Source: an uncultured Lachnoclostridium sp. (GTDB lineage Bacteria > Bacillota > Clostridia > Lachnospirales > Lachnospiraceae). Taken from it: a stretch of 64,000 nt of DNA. The DNA lies in NCBI GenBank assembly GCA_946499505.1, contig CAMMSL010000010.1, positions 25,817-89,816 on the forward strand. The letters run 5' to 3'. Shown here piece after piece: positions 34,508 to 42,269 of this stretch. The notes under the pieces were generated by a model. That model saw nothing but the letters and a program-made list of their open reading frames with translations, was not told the DNA's origin and did not search any database. The number at the start of each line of letters is the position of its first letter. Within the stretch, counting starts at the first letter, position 1. Made by a program: the position numbers and the translations under genes.

Positions 34508-35584
34508 ATGTCTGAGGAGTATGAGGAAAAGTTACAACAGAAAATGGAAGAAATACGTCCTGCTGACCAGAACAGTATGGAGGCGGCAAAAGCACACTGG
34601 AAGACAGTCGGAAAGCCGCTGAACAGTCTGGGAAAACTGGAAGAGGCGGTGGTGCGCATGGCCGGGATCAGAGGAAAAGCGGACTATACGATCAGGAAAA
34701 AAGGCCTCGTTATTATGTGCGCGGACAATGGAGTGGTTGCCGAGGGTGTGACTCAGACCGGACAGGAAGTGACTGCCATTGTGGCTGAGAACTTTACCCG
34801 GCGCGCAACAAGTGTATGTCTGATGGCGGAGATCGCGGGCGTGGAACTTTTCCCGGTGGATATCGGAATGGCGGTGGATGTGCCAGCAGTGACAAAGCCG
34901 GAGTACAAGGTGATAAGCGGGACAAAAGATATGCTTCTTGAACCTGCAATGACGAGGGAACAGGCGGCGCAGGCAGTACTCACGGGAATACATATGGTTG
35001 AAAAACTGGCCGGACAGGGGTACGATCTGCTTGCTACGGGAGAAATGGGTATCGGAAATACCACGACGAGCAGCGCTGTAGCAGCTGTACTCCTTGAGCG
35101 GGATGCCGCGGAAGTGACAGGTCGCGGCGCAGGTTTAAGTTCTGAGGGACTGAACCGGAAGATTGACGTGATCCGCCGCTCGATCGAACTGCATCAGCCG
35201 GACAATGAGGATGTTCTTGATGTGCTTTCCAAAGTGGGAGGTCTGGACATTGCCGGTCTGGCAGGCGTGTTCCTCGGAGGAGCGCTGTACCACGTCCCCG
35301 TGATCATTGACGGTTTTATCTCTTCAGTGGCAGCTCTCTGCGCGGCAAAACTGTGTCCTGCGGCAGCAGACTACATGATGCCTTCCCATAAGTCGGGAGA
35401 GCCGGCAGGAGGTATGGTGCTTGAGGCACTGAAGCTTTCTCCTTATATCGAATGTAACATGTCGCTTGGCGAGGGAAGCGGAGCAGTGGCAGCAATTCCG
35501 CTGCTTGAGATGGGGCTCGCTGTCTACCGCGAGATGGGTACATTTGATGAGATCCATATAGAGCAGTATGAGGAGTTTGAGTAG
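34508..35584 (+). CDS. cobT: Nicotinate-nucleotide-dimethylbenzimidazole phosphoribosyltransferase
   Basis: A 358-residue enzyme with the CobT landmarks NSLGKLEE near the start, MCADNGVVAEGVTQTG, ATGEMGIGNTTTSSAV, the GRGAGLS and GLDIAGLAGVFLGG segments, and the C-terminal EGSGAV. It makes alpha-ribazole phosphate for the lower nucleotide loop. ATG 34508 is preferred because GGAGGA lies 8 bases upstream; an in-frame GTG six bases earlier is too close to it. Confidence 0.94.
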   Translation: MSEEYEEKLQQKMEEIRPADQNSMEAAKAHWKTVGKPLNSLGKLEEAVVRMAGIRGKADYTIRKKGLVIMCADNGVVAEGVTQTGQEVTAIVAENFTRRATSVCLMAEIAGVELFPVDIGMAVDVPAVTKPEYKVISGTKDMLLEPAMTREQAAQAVLTGIHMVEKLAGQGYDLLATGEMGIGNTTTSSAVAAVLLERDAAEVTGRGAGLSSEGLNRKIDVIRRSIELHQPDNEDVLDVLSKVGGLDIAGLAGVFLGGALYHVPVIIDGFISSVAALCAAKLCPAAADYMMPSHKSGEPAGGMVLEALKLSPYIECNMSLGEGSGAVAAIPLLEMGLAVYREMGTFDEIHIEQYEEFE

Positions 35585-35614
35585 CAGCATTGTGAGGAAA
35601 GGGAGAAATATGAA

Positions 35615-36400
35615 ATGCGTCTGTTAAATTCACTGGCCATAGCTATATCTATGTATTCCAAAATCCCCGTTCCGACCGTGGACTGGAATGAAAAAAATAT
35701 GAAGTATGCGATGTGTTTTTTCCCTGTTGTCGGCGTGATAACAGGGATACTCCAGTTTGGCATCGGATACGCTCTCTTAGAGTATACATCCTGCGGAAAG
35801 TTCTTCTTCGCCGCGGTGATGTCTCTGATTCCTGTTCTGGTCACGGGCGGCATCCATCTGGACGGGTATGCGGATACGATCGATGCGATCAGTTCTTATG
35901 GCGACAGAGAAAAGAAACTGCAGATACTCAAAGATCCGCATACGGGAGCATTTGCGGTGATCGGGTTGTGTGTCTATTTTACAGCGGTACTGGCGCTGTG
36001 GAGTGAGGCAGAGTCTTACATGCTGCCGATAGCTGCCTGTATGTATCCTCTTTCAAGAGCTTTGAGCGGGATCTCTGTCGTGTCCTTTCATCCGGCTAAA
36101 AACAGCGGGCTGCTTCGGACATTTCAGGACGGAGCACAGAAAAAGAGAGTGCGCATCGTGCTTATCATATGGGCATGTATCTGTGCGGGGATAATGCTGT
36201 ATCTCGGGTGGCAGCAGGGCGGCGCTTTTGTGATCGGAGCAGCGGCAGTGATCGCGGCGGCTCTTCTGATGTTTGCCTATTATTACTGGATGAGCAGGAA
36301 GAAGTTCGGCGGAACGACGGGGGATCTGGCGGGATACTTCCTGCAGATGTGTGAACTGGCGATGCTGGCAGTGATCGTATTGGTCGGGAAGATAATATAG
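35615..36400 (+). CDS. cobS: Adenosylcobinamide-GDP ribazoletransferase (cobalamin synthase)
   Basis: A 261-residue integral membrane enzyme with about six to seven helices. The active-site segment GGIHLDGYADTIDAI, with the conserved aspartates, and the DPHTGAFAV segment are diagnostic for CobS. It joins adenosylcobinamide-GDP to alpha-ribazole (phosphate) at the membrane. AAAGGGAG precedes the ATG. CobU, which makes its GDP-activated substrate, is not in the window. Confidence 0.94.
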   Translation: MRLLNSLAIAISMYSKIPVPTVDWNEKNMKYAMCFFPVVGVITGILQFGIGYALLEYTSCGKFFFAAVMSLIPVLVTGGIHLDGYADTIDAISSYGDREKKLQILKDPHTGAFAVIGLCVYFTAVLALWSEAESYMLPIAACMYPLSRALSGISVVSFHPAKNSGLLRTFQDGAQKKRVRIVLIIWACICAGIMLYLGWQQGGAFVIGAAAVIAAALLMFAYYYWMSRKKFGGTTGDLAGYFLQMCELAMLAVIVLVGKII

Positions 36401-36414
36401 GAGATGAGAGAATC

Positions 36415-36942
36415 TTGAAATTGAATCAGAGCACACTTGTTGACATTATAGACGAGCAGACAAGACGGGCATTGTGGGAAGTAAAAAACGTGATTGATTG
36501 TGTTCCGGATGATCTGTGGGACAGGCTTTATTGTGATATGCCATGTTGGAAACATATATATCATATGCTTCATTCACTTGATGTGTGGTATATCAATCCA
36601 AGAGATAACGGATTTCAGGAGCCTTTTATTCATGAGATAGATTTGAATAATCTCGATGTTGTTACTGACAAAAAACTTTCCAGAGAGGAAATAAACCACT
36701 ATTTTCATGATATCGAAAAGAAAATACTGGGCTACATTTCCGAACTGGATGATGGGAAACTGTTAGAATATCCTGCAGGATGTGAGTACAGCAGGTTTAC
36801 TCTGATTCTGGCCCAGTTCAGGCATCTGCATACACATATGGGGATGGTCATGGGATTTATTATTGATGATAAAAAACTGTGGCCGAGAGTACTTGGTCTT
36901 GAAATGTCGTTCCCAGAAGAAGGATATAGTAAATATTTGTAA
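36415..36942 (+). CDS. DinB-like four-helix-bundle protein
   Basis: A 175-residue soluble protein with a DinB/YfiT-like pattern: histidines at 47, 50 and 53 (WKHIYHMLH) and at 137, 139 and 141 (RHLHTHMG), which in this fold form a metal site. The natural substrate is unknown; relatives include thiol-dependent transferases. It starts at TTG with GGAG 11 bases upstream. It follows cobS by 14 bases without a terminator, so it should be co-transcribed with the B12 genes, although a role there is not known. Confidence 0.75.
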   Translation: MKLNQSTLVDIIDEQTRRALWEVKNVIDCVPDDLWDRLYCDMPCWKHIYHMLHSLDVWYINPRDNGFQEPFIHEIDLNNLDVVTDKKLSREEINHYFHDIEKKILGYISELDDGKLLEYPAGCEYSRFTLILAQFRHLHTHMGMVMGFIIDDKKLWPRVLGLEMSFPEEGYSKYL

Positions 36943-36955
36943 AAGGGATTTGATT

Positions 36956-37306
36956 ATGTATAATCGTTATGAACAGAATAAAGAATTTACCGAAAGTGAC
37001 TGGAAATTATTCAGAAAGAAAATCCCGGAATGGCAGGAAGGTTATATGGAGACTTTGAATGAGGAATATATGGCTATTTTATCTTCAGATAAAAGACCTT
37101 CTGAGAAATTCTGGGAAATAGAGGGCAGGATAAAGAGAGACAGAAGACATCCGGGTGTTATAATCGATATGAGACGGTCAACTATGGTATCTAACATACT
37201 ACGACTGCTTGCAGATAAAGTGATTGATATGGATGATCTGGAAGATTTCAGTGATCTGTTGAAAGAAAGCATAAAGATTTATGTTAAAATATCGACGATA
37301 GATTAA
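36956..37306 (+). CDS. Hypothetical protein, 116 residues
   Basis: A small, mostly helical cytosolic protein without signal peptide or membrane segment. It is rich in charged residues; a segment WEIEGRIKRDRRHPG and a C-terminal LEDFSDLLKE are its clearest marks. I do not recognise a named domain, though similar proteins are common in Lachnospiraceae. ATG 36956 follows AAAAGGGATTTG; the longer reading upstream overlaps the DinB gene and is rejected. It lies between cobS and the phosphatase gene in the same transcript. Confidence 0.7.
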   Translation: MYNRYEQNKEFTESDWKLFRKKIPEWQEGYMETLNEEYMAILSSDKRPSEKFWEIEGRIKRDRRHPGVIIDMRRSTMVSNILRLLADKVIDMDDLEDFSDLLKESIKIYVKISTID

Positions 37307-37332
37307 GAATGGTCTGTCGAATGAGGACAATC

Positions 37333-37953
37333 ATGAAAATTGTATTTATCCGGCATTTGAAGACGCCGGGCAATGAGAAAAGACAATATATCGGCCGGAC
37401 AGATGAAGATTTGTCCAAACAGGAAGTGGAAGAGTTCCGGCAGCGTCAGGAAAAGAGTACCGGCGGGCTGTATCCGCCTGTACAGCATGTCATTGCAAGT
37501 CCTCTGAAACGGTGCATCCAGACAGCAGAACTCATTTATCCCAGACTGGAGATTGTCACAGAACCGATGCTCCGGGAGTGCGATTTCGGAGAGTATGAGA
37601 GGAAGACATACGAGGAGCTTAAAAATGAGCCTGAGTATATCCGATGGATGGAGTCCGGAGGAATGACTGCATTCCCGGGCGGGGAAGAGCAGACATCCTT
37701 TCGCAGAAGATGCGTGGACGGAGTGAAAAGATGGATCGCCAGACTTCTCGAGGATGGCGCGGACAGTGCGGCTTTCGTCGTACATGGAGGTACGATCATG
37801 GCGGTGCTTTCCGAGCTGGCTGAGGATAAGCACGAGTTCTACCACTGGCAGGTGGAAAATGGCGGCGGATATGTGGCTGAGGTGACGGTGGAAGATTGGG
37901 AAAACAGCCGGAAAGTAGTGAGAAAAGTAAAGAGATTGCAAGGCAATTCTTAA
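37333..37953 (+). CDS. cobC: Histidine phosphatase family protein, likely alpha-ribazole phosphatase
   Basis: A 206-residue enzyme of the phosphoglycerate-mutase-like family. Arg7-His8 (RHLKTPGN; the usual RHG is RHL here) carries the phosphorylated histidine; Arg60, Glu82 and His151 (VVHGGTIM) complete the pocket. Its place at the end of the B12 operon suggests it removes the 5'-phosphate of alpha-ribazole phosphate or cobalamin phosphate. The family has many substrates, so the name is tentative. ATG 37333 has GAGGACAATC before it. The final codons and the terminator beyond are copied again at 39151-39263. Confidence 0.8.
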   Translation: MKIVFIRHLKTPGNEKRQYIGRTDEDLSKQEVEEFRQRQEKSTGGLYPPVQHVIASPLKRCIQTAELIYPRLEIVTEPMLRECDFGEYERKTYEELKNEPEYIRWMESGGMTAFPGGEEQTSFRRRCVDGVKRWIARLLEDGADSAAFVVHGGTIMAVLSELAEDKHEFYHWQVENGGGYVAEVTVEDWENSRKVVRKVKRLQGNS

Positions 37954-38013
37954 GATTTTATGTTATGACAGGGAGCATAGAAGAAAATATACTTTTGTGC
38001 TCTCTTTTATATT
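37901..38013 (+). repeat. Direct repeat, copy 1 (113 bp)
   Basis: Covers the last codons of the cobC-like gene and its terminator. It matches 39151-39263 without gaps at 105 of 113 positions by my count. The two copies flank the Rpn-like nuclease gene. Confidence 0.9.
37971..38010 (+). terminator. Terminator of the B12 operon
   Basis: GGGAGCATA (37971-37979) pairs with TGTGCTCTC (37996-38004), allowing two G-T pairs, followed by TTTTAT. It is the first clear terminator after the riboswitch, about 14 kb downstream. Confidence 0.75.
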
Positions 38014-38286
38014 GCAACAGCCACAAAAAATATTTTTAGGGTTCCCTTTTAATGGACGCTGTGTTATTCTATTTCTATCTGATGCGGAATGCGTTCAGCA
38101 GGATTCATCCGCATGTTAGTTCATTATTAATCTCAGGCCCGTATGTTCAGGGCGAATTTCATGTAATCACAAAGAAAGACTGAGGTGATGCCATTGTTGG
38201 AATAAACAACGATAACAAAACGTGAAGCAAATCGAAATATAAAGTTGCACCAGAGAAACAAGATGTATTATACTGAAGGAGAAAAT
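38014..38286 (+). other. Long leader before the Rpn-like nuclease gene
   Basis: 273 bases without a convincing gene. ATGCGGA (38090s) and TCCGCAT (about 38107-38113) can form a stem. A possible five-codon reading frame (MPLLE) with GAGGTG before it starts near 38189. TTGCAC and TATACT at 38245-38274 resemble a promoter but leave no room for the ribosome-binding site, so I do not call it. The true promoter was not identified. Confidence 0.3.
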
Positions 38287-39129
38287 ATGAAAAAAGCAAA
38301 ACTGCAATGGCATCCCGCTTTCGGCGCCGCCCTGCGTATCACCCTGCAGGACGAACTGCAGTACTTGGAAATGCAGGAGGAATATCTGCTGAGCAAGAAA
38401 CCGCTGCAGATGGATATTCTCGTTATTAAAAAACTGAAAGACGTTCCAATCAGAAAGACGGTCGGGCGGATATTCAGAAAACACAATATCATTGAATACA
38501 AATCGCCCGGCGACAGCCTGAGCATTAATGACTTTTATAAGGTGTACGGCTATGCCTGTATCTATCAATCCAATACGAACAGAGTAAAGGAGATCGATCC
38601 ACAGGAGCTGACTCTTACATTTGTGTGCAGCCGTTATCCGCGGAATCTGCTTCATCATTTGAAAAGAGCACGCGGGATAAGTACGGAATATCAGGGAGGA
38701 GGGATCTACTACCTAAAAGGCGACCCGATCCCTATGCAGCTTTTGATTGTTCCTGAACTGACGGACATGGAAAACTACTGGCTGCAGAGCATGCGTACCG
38801 ATTTGCAGGCAGGTAAAGAAATACAGAAGCTGATGCGCGAATATGAAAAACACAGGAAGTCAAAAGATTATAGCGCCGTGATGGATCTCATCACTCGTGC
38901 GAACTGGGAACAGATGGAGGTGGAAAAGAAGATGTGTGATGCATTGAAAGAATTATTTGCGGAAGAGTTGAAAGAAGCAGACAGTAACGGAAGAACAGAG
39001 GGTATACAACAAGGCAAACGTGAAATGATTCTTGCTTTCCTGAAAGCAGGAGCAGAAAATAAAATAATCAAAGCGGCAAGCGGCTTAAGCGAGGAACAGA
39101 TTGAAGAAATACGACGGGAAATAAAGTGA
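38287..39129 (+). CDS. Rpn-like PD-(D/E)XK nuclease family protein
   Basis: A 280-residue protein. Residues about 5-110 have the PD-(D/E)XK fold pattern: Asp43 (QMDILVI) and Glu70-Tyr-Lys72 (IIEYKSPGD) mark the likely active site, followed by the YKVYGYACIY helix. The C-terminal half is charged and helical and ends with GIQQGKREMILAFLKAG, the tail seen in Rpn/transposase_31-type proteins of Firmicutes. Such proteins are linked to DNA cleavage and recombination. ATG 38287 has AAGGAG 5 bases upstream. The gene lies between two copies of a 113-bp direct repeat. Confidence 0.75.
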   Translation: MKKAKLQWHPAFGAALRITLQDELQYLEMQEEYLLSKKPLQMDILVIKKLKDVPIRKTVGRIFRKHNIIEYKSPGDSLSINDFYKVYGYACIYQSNTNRVKEIDPQELTLTFVCSRYPRNLLHHLKRARGISTEYQGGGIYYLKGDPIPMQLLIVPELTDMENYWLQSMRTDLQAGKEIQKLMREYEKHRKSKDYSAVMDLITRANWEQMEVEKKMCDALKELFAEELKEADSNGRTEGIQQGKREMILAFLKAGAENKIIKAASGLSEEQIEEIRREIK

Positions 39130-39150
39130 TTTAAAGACTGCAGATGATTC

Positions 39151-39263
39151 AAAACAGCCGGAAAGTAGTGAGAAAAGTAAAGAGATTGTAAGACAATTCT
39201 TAATATTTTATATTATGGCAGAGAGCATAGAAGAAAGTATACTTTTATGCTCTCTTTTATATT
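39151..39263 (+). repeat. Direct repeat, copy 2 (113 bp)
   Basis: A second copy of the cobC-like gene end and terminator, 1250 bp downstream of the first. The coding part is a fragment without a start codon. The eight differences are all transitions or isolated substitutions; those in the hairpin stem keep pairing. Confidence 0.9.
39221..39260 (+). terminator. Terminator in the second repeat copy, after the nuclease gene
   Basis: GAGAGCATA (39221-39229) pairs perfectly with TATGCTCTC (39246-39254), followed by TTTTAT. It now serves as the end of the nuclease transcript. Confidence 0.75.
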
Positions 39264-39301
39264 ATAATGAACACAGAAACATCCGAGAGGAGATACGGAC
39301 T

Positions 39302-39784
39302 ATGAAGAGAATGTGGAAAATAATAACAGCGGCAGGAGTATCGGTTCTGTTGCTCCCGGGATGTGTGATGAATACCGGGGCAAGGGTATACGACAATGAG
39401 AGAGCACTTTCCGGGGAAGCCAACAGTTATAATCTGACAAATTACAGTGGTGCACAGTCAGATCATACGGTGAGCGGTTCCGCAGAAAAACTGGAAGGAA
39501 TGGATACGATATGGGAGTTTGATGCAGATGAGGCAGAAGAAGTAAATATTTCCTACAGTCTGACAGTTACATCAGGAAAGGCAAAACTTGTCTATGTCAG
39601 CCCGGACGGAATAGTATCCACTCTGGCAGAATGTATTGCCGGAGAGGAAAGTGAGAAGTCGGCATCAGATTCAATTGAAGTGAAAGCAGGAGAAAACCGT
39701 ATCAGGCTTGTCGGAGCAGAAGGAACATCATTGGAATATGAATTCACGGCAGACGCAGGAGAAGTCGAGCCATTTGGAGATTAA
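39302..39784 (+). CDS. Small lipoprotein of unknown function
   Basis: A 160-residue exported protein with a lipoprotein signal peptide: basic start, hydrophobic core and lipobox LLPGC, with the lipid-modified cysteine near residue 21. The mature part is acidic and beta-rich (ISYSLTVTSGKAKLVYVSPDG), probably a small beta-sandwich. I do not recognise a named domain. ATG 39302 has AGAGGAGAT before it. It lies 5 bases before a flavodoxin-like gene and is probably co-transcribed. Confidence 0.8.
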   Translation: MKRMWKIITAAGVSVLLLPGCVMNTGARVYDNERALSGEANSYNLTNYSGAQSDHTVSGSAEKLEGMDTIWEFDADEAEEVNISYSLTVTSGKAKLVYVSPDGIVSTLAECIAGEESEKSASDSIEVKAGENRIRLVGAEGTSLEYEFTADAGEVEPFGD

Positions 39785-39789
39785 AAAAT

Positions 39790-40317
39790 ATGAGTAAGGG
39801 GATTATTATCTATCAGTCAAAATACGGAAGTACGAAAAAATATGTTCAGTGGCTGCAGGAAGCAACCGGATTTGATGCGATTGAAGTAAAGAAAGCGAAA
39901 TCAGATATGATGAATGACTATAATACGGTCGTTCTATGCGGTGCAGTTTATGCCTCTGGAATTGCGGGAATATCCTATCTCAGAAAGAATAAAAATGCAC
40001 TTGCAGGCAAAAGAACGGCGGTGTTCTGTGTGGGAGCTTCACCGTATGATGAAAAGGCACTGAAAGAAGTTAAGGAACATAATCTGAAAGACGATTTACA
40101 CGATATTCCTATGTTCTACGGACGGGGAGCGTGGGATGAAGAGGCAATGACATTCACAGACCGCACCATGTGCAGGATGCTGCAAAAGGCAGTCGGGAAA
40201 AAAGACCCGTCCTCATATGAGCCGTGGATGAAAGCACTGATGTGTGCGGTCGGACAGAAATGCGACTGGACGGATAAGAAGTATCTGGAACCGCTGATTG
40301 AGTATATAAAACATTAG
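39790..40317 (+). CDS. Flavodoxin-domain protein (HemG-like)
   Basis: A 175-residue protein with a flavodoxin fold. The FMN phosphate loop is YQSKYGSTKKY near residue 8-18, followed by VVLCGAVYASGIAG and AVFCVGASPYDE, the second and third flavin-contacting loops. Such proteins are close to the protoporphyrinogen-oxidase-type flavodoxins, but a heme role in this organism is doubtful. It shares its fold with the gene at 41699 but the two are only distantly alike. Confidence 0.85.
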   Translation: MSKGIIIYQSKYGSTKKYVQWLQEATGFDAIEVKKAKSDMMNDYNTVVLCGAVYASGIAGISYLRKNKNALAGKRTAVFCVGASPYDEKALKEVKEHNLKDDLHDIPMFYGRGAWDEEAMTFTDRTMCRMLQKAVGKKDPSSYEPWMKALMCAVGQKCDWTDKKYLEPLIEYIKH

Positions 40318-40327
40318 GAAAAAGAAA

Positions 40328-40714
40328 ATGAAAGAACGAAAAAAACGGATAGTTTTTATTGGTGTAGTATTGCTGGTGATCGTCATTTTAGTGGCAGTCC
40401 CAATAATATTACCGCGAATGCGCCCTATGGAAGCAGTCTATTTAAAAAATGAAAATGGTAATAGCATTTTTGTCAATATGGAAGATGGTTTCCCTTTTAG
40501 AGGTCCTATACCGCAGGAAAGACTATATGATGAAAATGGGAAAAAGATTTCGGAGAAAGATTTGAATAACGGGGATGTACTGAATATTTATGGGGATAGG
40601 GCCATGGATGATTCTTCTCCCGGTAAGTATGACGGAATCACAAAAATAAAAAGAACGGAAAACGCAAATCAGAATTATATAGAAGAATACGAGCATTTTC
40701 TCGGAGAATATTAA
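40328..40714 (+). CDS. Membrane-anchored small protein, short member of a tandem pair
   Basis: A 128-residue protein with one N-terminal hydrophobic helix (about 8-29) acting as anchor and an extracellular domain of about 95 residues. The domain contains AVYLKNENGNSIFVNMED and LNNGDVLNIYGD, matching the first half of the next protein closely. It lacks that protein's C-terminal part. Function unknown; no named domain recognised. GGAAAAAGAAA is a weak ribosome-binding site. Confidence 0.75.
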   Translation: MKERKKRIVFIGVVLLVIVILVAVPIILPRMRPMEAVYLKNENGNSIFVNMEDGFPFRGPIPQERLYDENGKKISEKDLNNGDVLNIYGDRAMDDSSPGKYDGITKIKRTENANQNYIEEYEHFLGEY

Positions 40715-40771
40715 TTGGCGGCACAATATTGTATTTAAGAATTCATTCGAATTTTATTTATGGGAGATATT

Positions 40772-41635
40772 ATGAGTAAAAATACAAAACTTATATTCGG
40801 AATCGGCGTGGTTTTGCTGGTAGTGATTATATTAGCAGCAGGAATACGAAATCATTTTATGCGGGATGAATCGTCGGATAAGACATGGTCGGATAGTGGC
40901 AATACCATGCAGGCAGTTTATTTAAAAAAAGAGAATGGGAATAGTCTTTTTGTAAATCTGGAAGCGGAGTATCCGTTTACAGGGACAATACCCGAAGGAG
41001 AACTCTATGATGAAAAGGGCGAGAAGATTAAAGAACAGGATCTGAAGAACGGAGATGTGGTAAACATCTATGGAAACGGAATTATGGCACAATCGTATCC
41101 TGCCCAGTATCACGGAATTACTAAGATTGAAAGAACGAAACAGGCAAGTCAGAAGTATACACAGAAATACGGGCATTATCTGGATGAGCTTTTTCCGGAA
41201 AAAGATCCCGCCCAGCTCCCTTACCTGAATGTATGCTATACGGATGAACTGGCGTCTGTGGCGGTAATGATCCCGGAGGCTTTAAGCTACACGTGGACTT
41301 ACGAGGAAAATGGAGAAAGAACCACCATTACTACAGATGCACCCCATATTCTGCAGACTGAGCCAACAGAGGTGACAAAACTGTCAGAACCAATGTCTAT
41401 TGAACTGGAGTTTGATGAAAAACCTGAAAGTATTCAGATACTTTCATGGGATGATTCTTTGCTGGGACAGTATCAGGACAGCACGGCTGAGATACAGGAG
41501 GGTACTTCTGTAGAAGTACAGGAAAATGAGAAAGGAAATCCCGAATTTACCGCACAGCCGGGATGTGTATATCTGGTGCAGGGACAGTGGGAGAACGGAA
41601 TCGTAGATTACAGTTTCCGGATGCCTGCCAAGTGA
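40772..41635 (+). CDS. Membrane-anchored extracellular protein, long member of a tandem pair
   Basis: A 287-residue protein. One N-terminal transmembrane helix (about 8-25) is followed by a domain similar to the preceding small protein (VYLKKENGNSLFVN, LKNGDVVNIYG, HGITKIERT). Residues about 145-287 form a second domain: LPYLNVCYTDELASVAVMIPEALSYTWTYE and a C-terminal GQWENGIVDYSF, a pattern seen in small Firmicute lipoproteins. ATG 40772 is preferred, with GGGAG 6-7 bases upstream, over ATG 40760. Confidence 0.8.
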   Translation: MSKNTKLIFGIGVVLLVVIILAAGIRNHFMRDESSDKTWSDSGNTMQAVYLKKENGNSLFVNLEAEYPFTGTIPEGELYDEKGEKIKEQDLKNGDVVNIYGNGIMAQSYPAQYHGITKIERTKQASQKYTQKYGHYLDELFPEKDPAQLPYLNVCYTDELASVAVMIPEALSYTWTYEENGERTTITTDAPHILQTEPTEVTKLSEPMSIELEFDEKPESIQILSWDDSLLGQYQDSTAEIQEGTSVEVQENEKGNPEFTAQPGCVYLVQGQWENGIVDYSFRMPAK

Positions 41636-41698
41636 TTACGCGCTGTATGATAGAGGGATTACAGAAAATTGACGCAATATAAAATTAAGGGAAAACAT

Positions 41699-42232
41699 AT
41701 GGAAACAGTAATTGTATATGGAAGCTGCTATGGAACAGCAAAAATATATGCAGAAACATTGGCAGAACAAATGAAATGTAAAGTATTACCGTACGATAAA
41801 GTAAAAGAGACAGACGGATATGAAACGATCATCTATGTGGGTGGGCTTTATGCCGGCGGTGTCAGGGGCATGGCAAAGACAGTAAAGAAGATTTCGACAG
41901 TTAAGTGTAAAAGATTTGTTGTGATCACAGTAGGACTTGCCGATCCAGACGATGAAAAAAATGTAAAGAATATCAGGAAAGCTGTGCTCAGACAGATACC
42001 GAAGCCCCTTGCTGACAGGACGGAATTTTATCATCTGAGAGGCGGGATTGATTATGAGAAGCTGAGTTTCAAACACAGAATGATGATGAAAATGCTCTAT
42101 GAACAGGTAAAGAAACAACCTGTTGAGGAGCAGGATGCAGATACCCGGGCGATGATTGAGACATACGGACAGAAAGTCAGCTTTGTAGATCTGGCATGTT
42201 TGGATAACATAGTGAAGAAACTGGAAGGTTAA
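41699..42232 (+). CDS. Flavodoxin-domain protein
   Basis: A 177-residue flavodoxin-fold protein with the phosphate loop YGSCYGTAKIYAE at about 6-18, YVGGLYAGGVRG and VVITVGLADPDDE as the other flavin-contacting loops. It resembles the gene at 39790 in plan. ATG 41699 has AAGGG upstream; a TTG 30 bases earlier in frame is less likely. It is the second flavodoxin of the cluster. Confidence 0.85.
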   Translation: METVIVYGSCYGTAKIYAETLAEQMKCKVLPYDKVKETDGYETIIYVGGLYAGGVRGMAKTVKKISTVKCKRFVVITVGLADPDDEKNVKNIRKAVLRQIPKPLADRTEFYHLRGGIDYEKLSFKHRMMMKMLYEQVKKQPVEEQDADTRAMIETYGQKVSFVDLACLDNIVKKLEG

Positions 42233-42269
42233 GACTTAGTAATATCAAAGCAGACCCAGGGGAGGATAT

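Noticed and set aside
38245-38274. Promoter TTGCAC-18-TATACT for the nuclease gene
   Set aside because: Transcription would begin at the ribosome-binding site, leaving no usable leader.
37933-39150. Composite transposon or insertion sequence around the nuclease gene
   Set aside because: The flanking repeats are direct copies of a host gene end, not insertion sequences, and no transposase or terminal inverted repeats were found.
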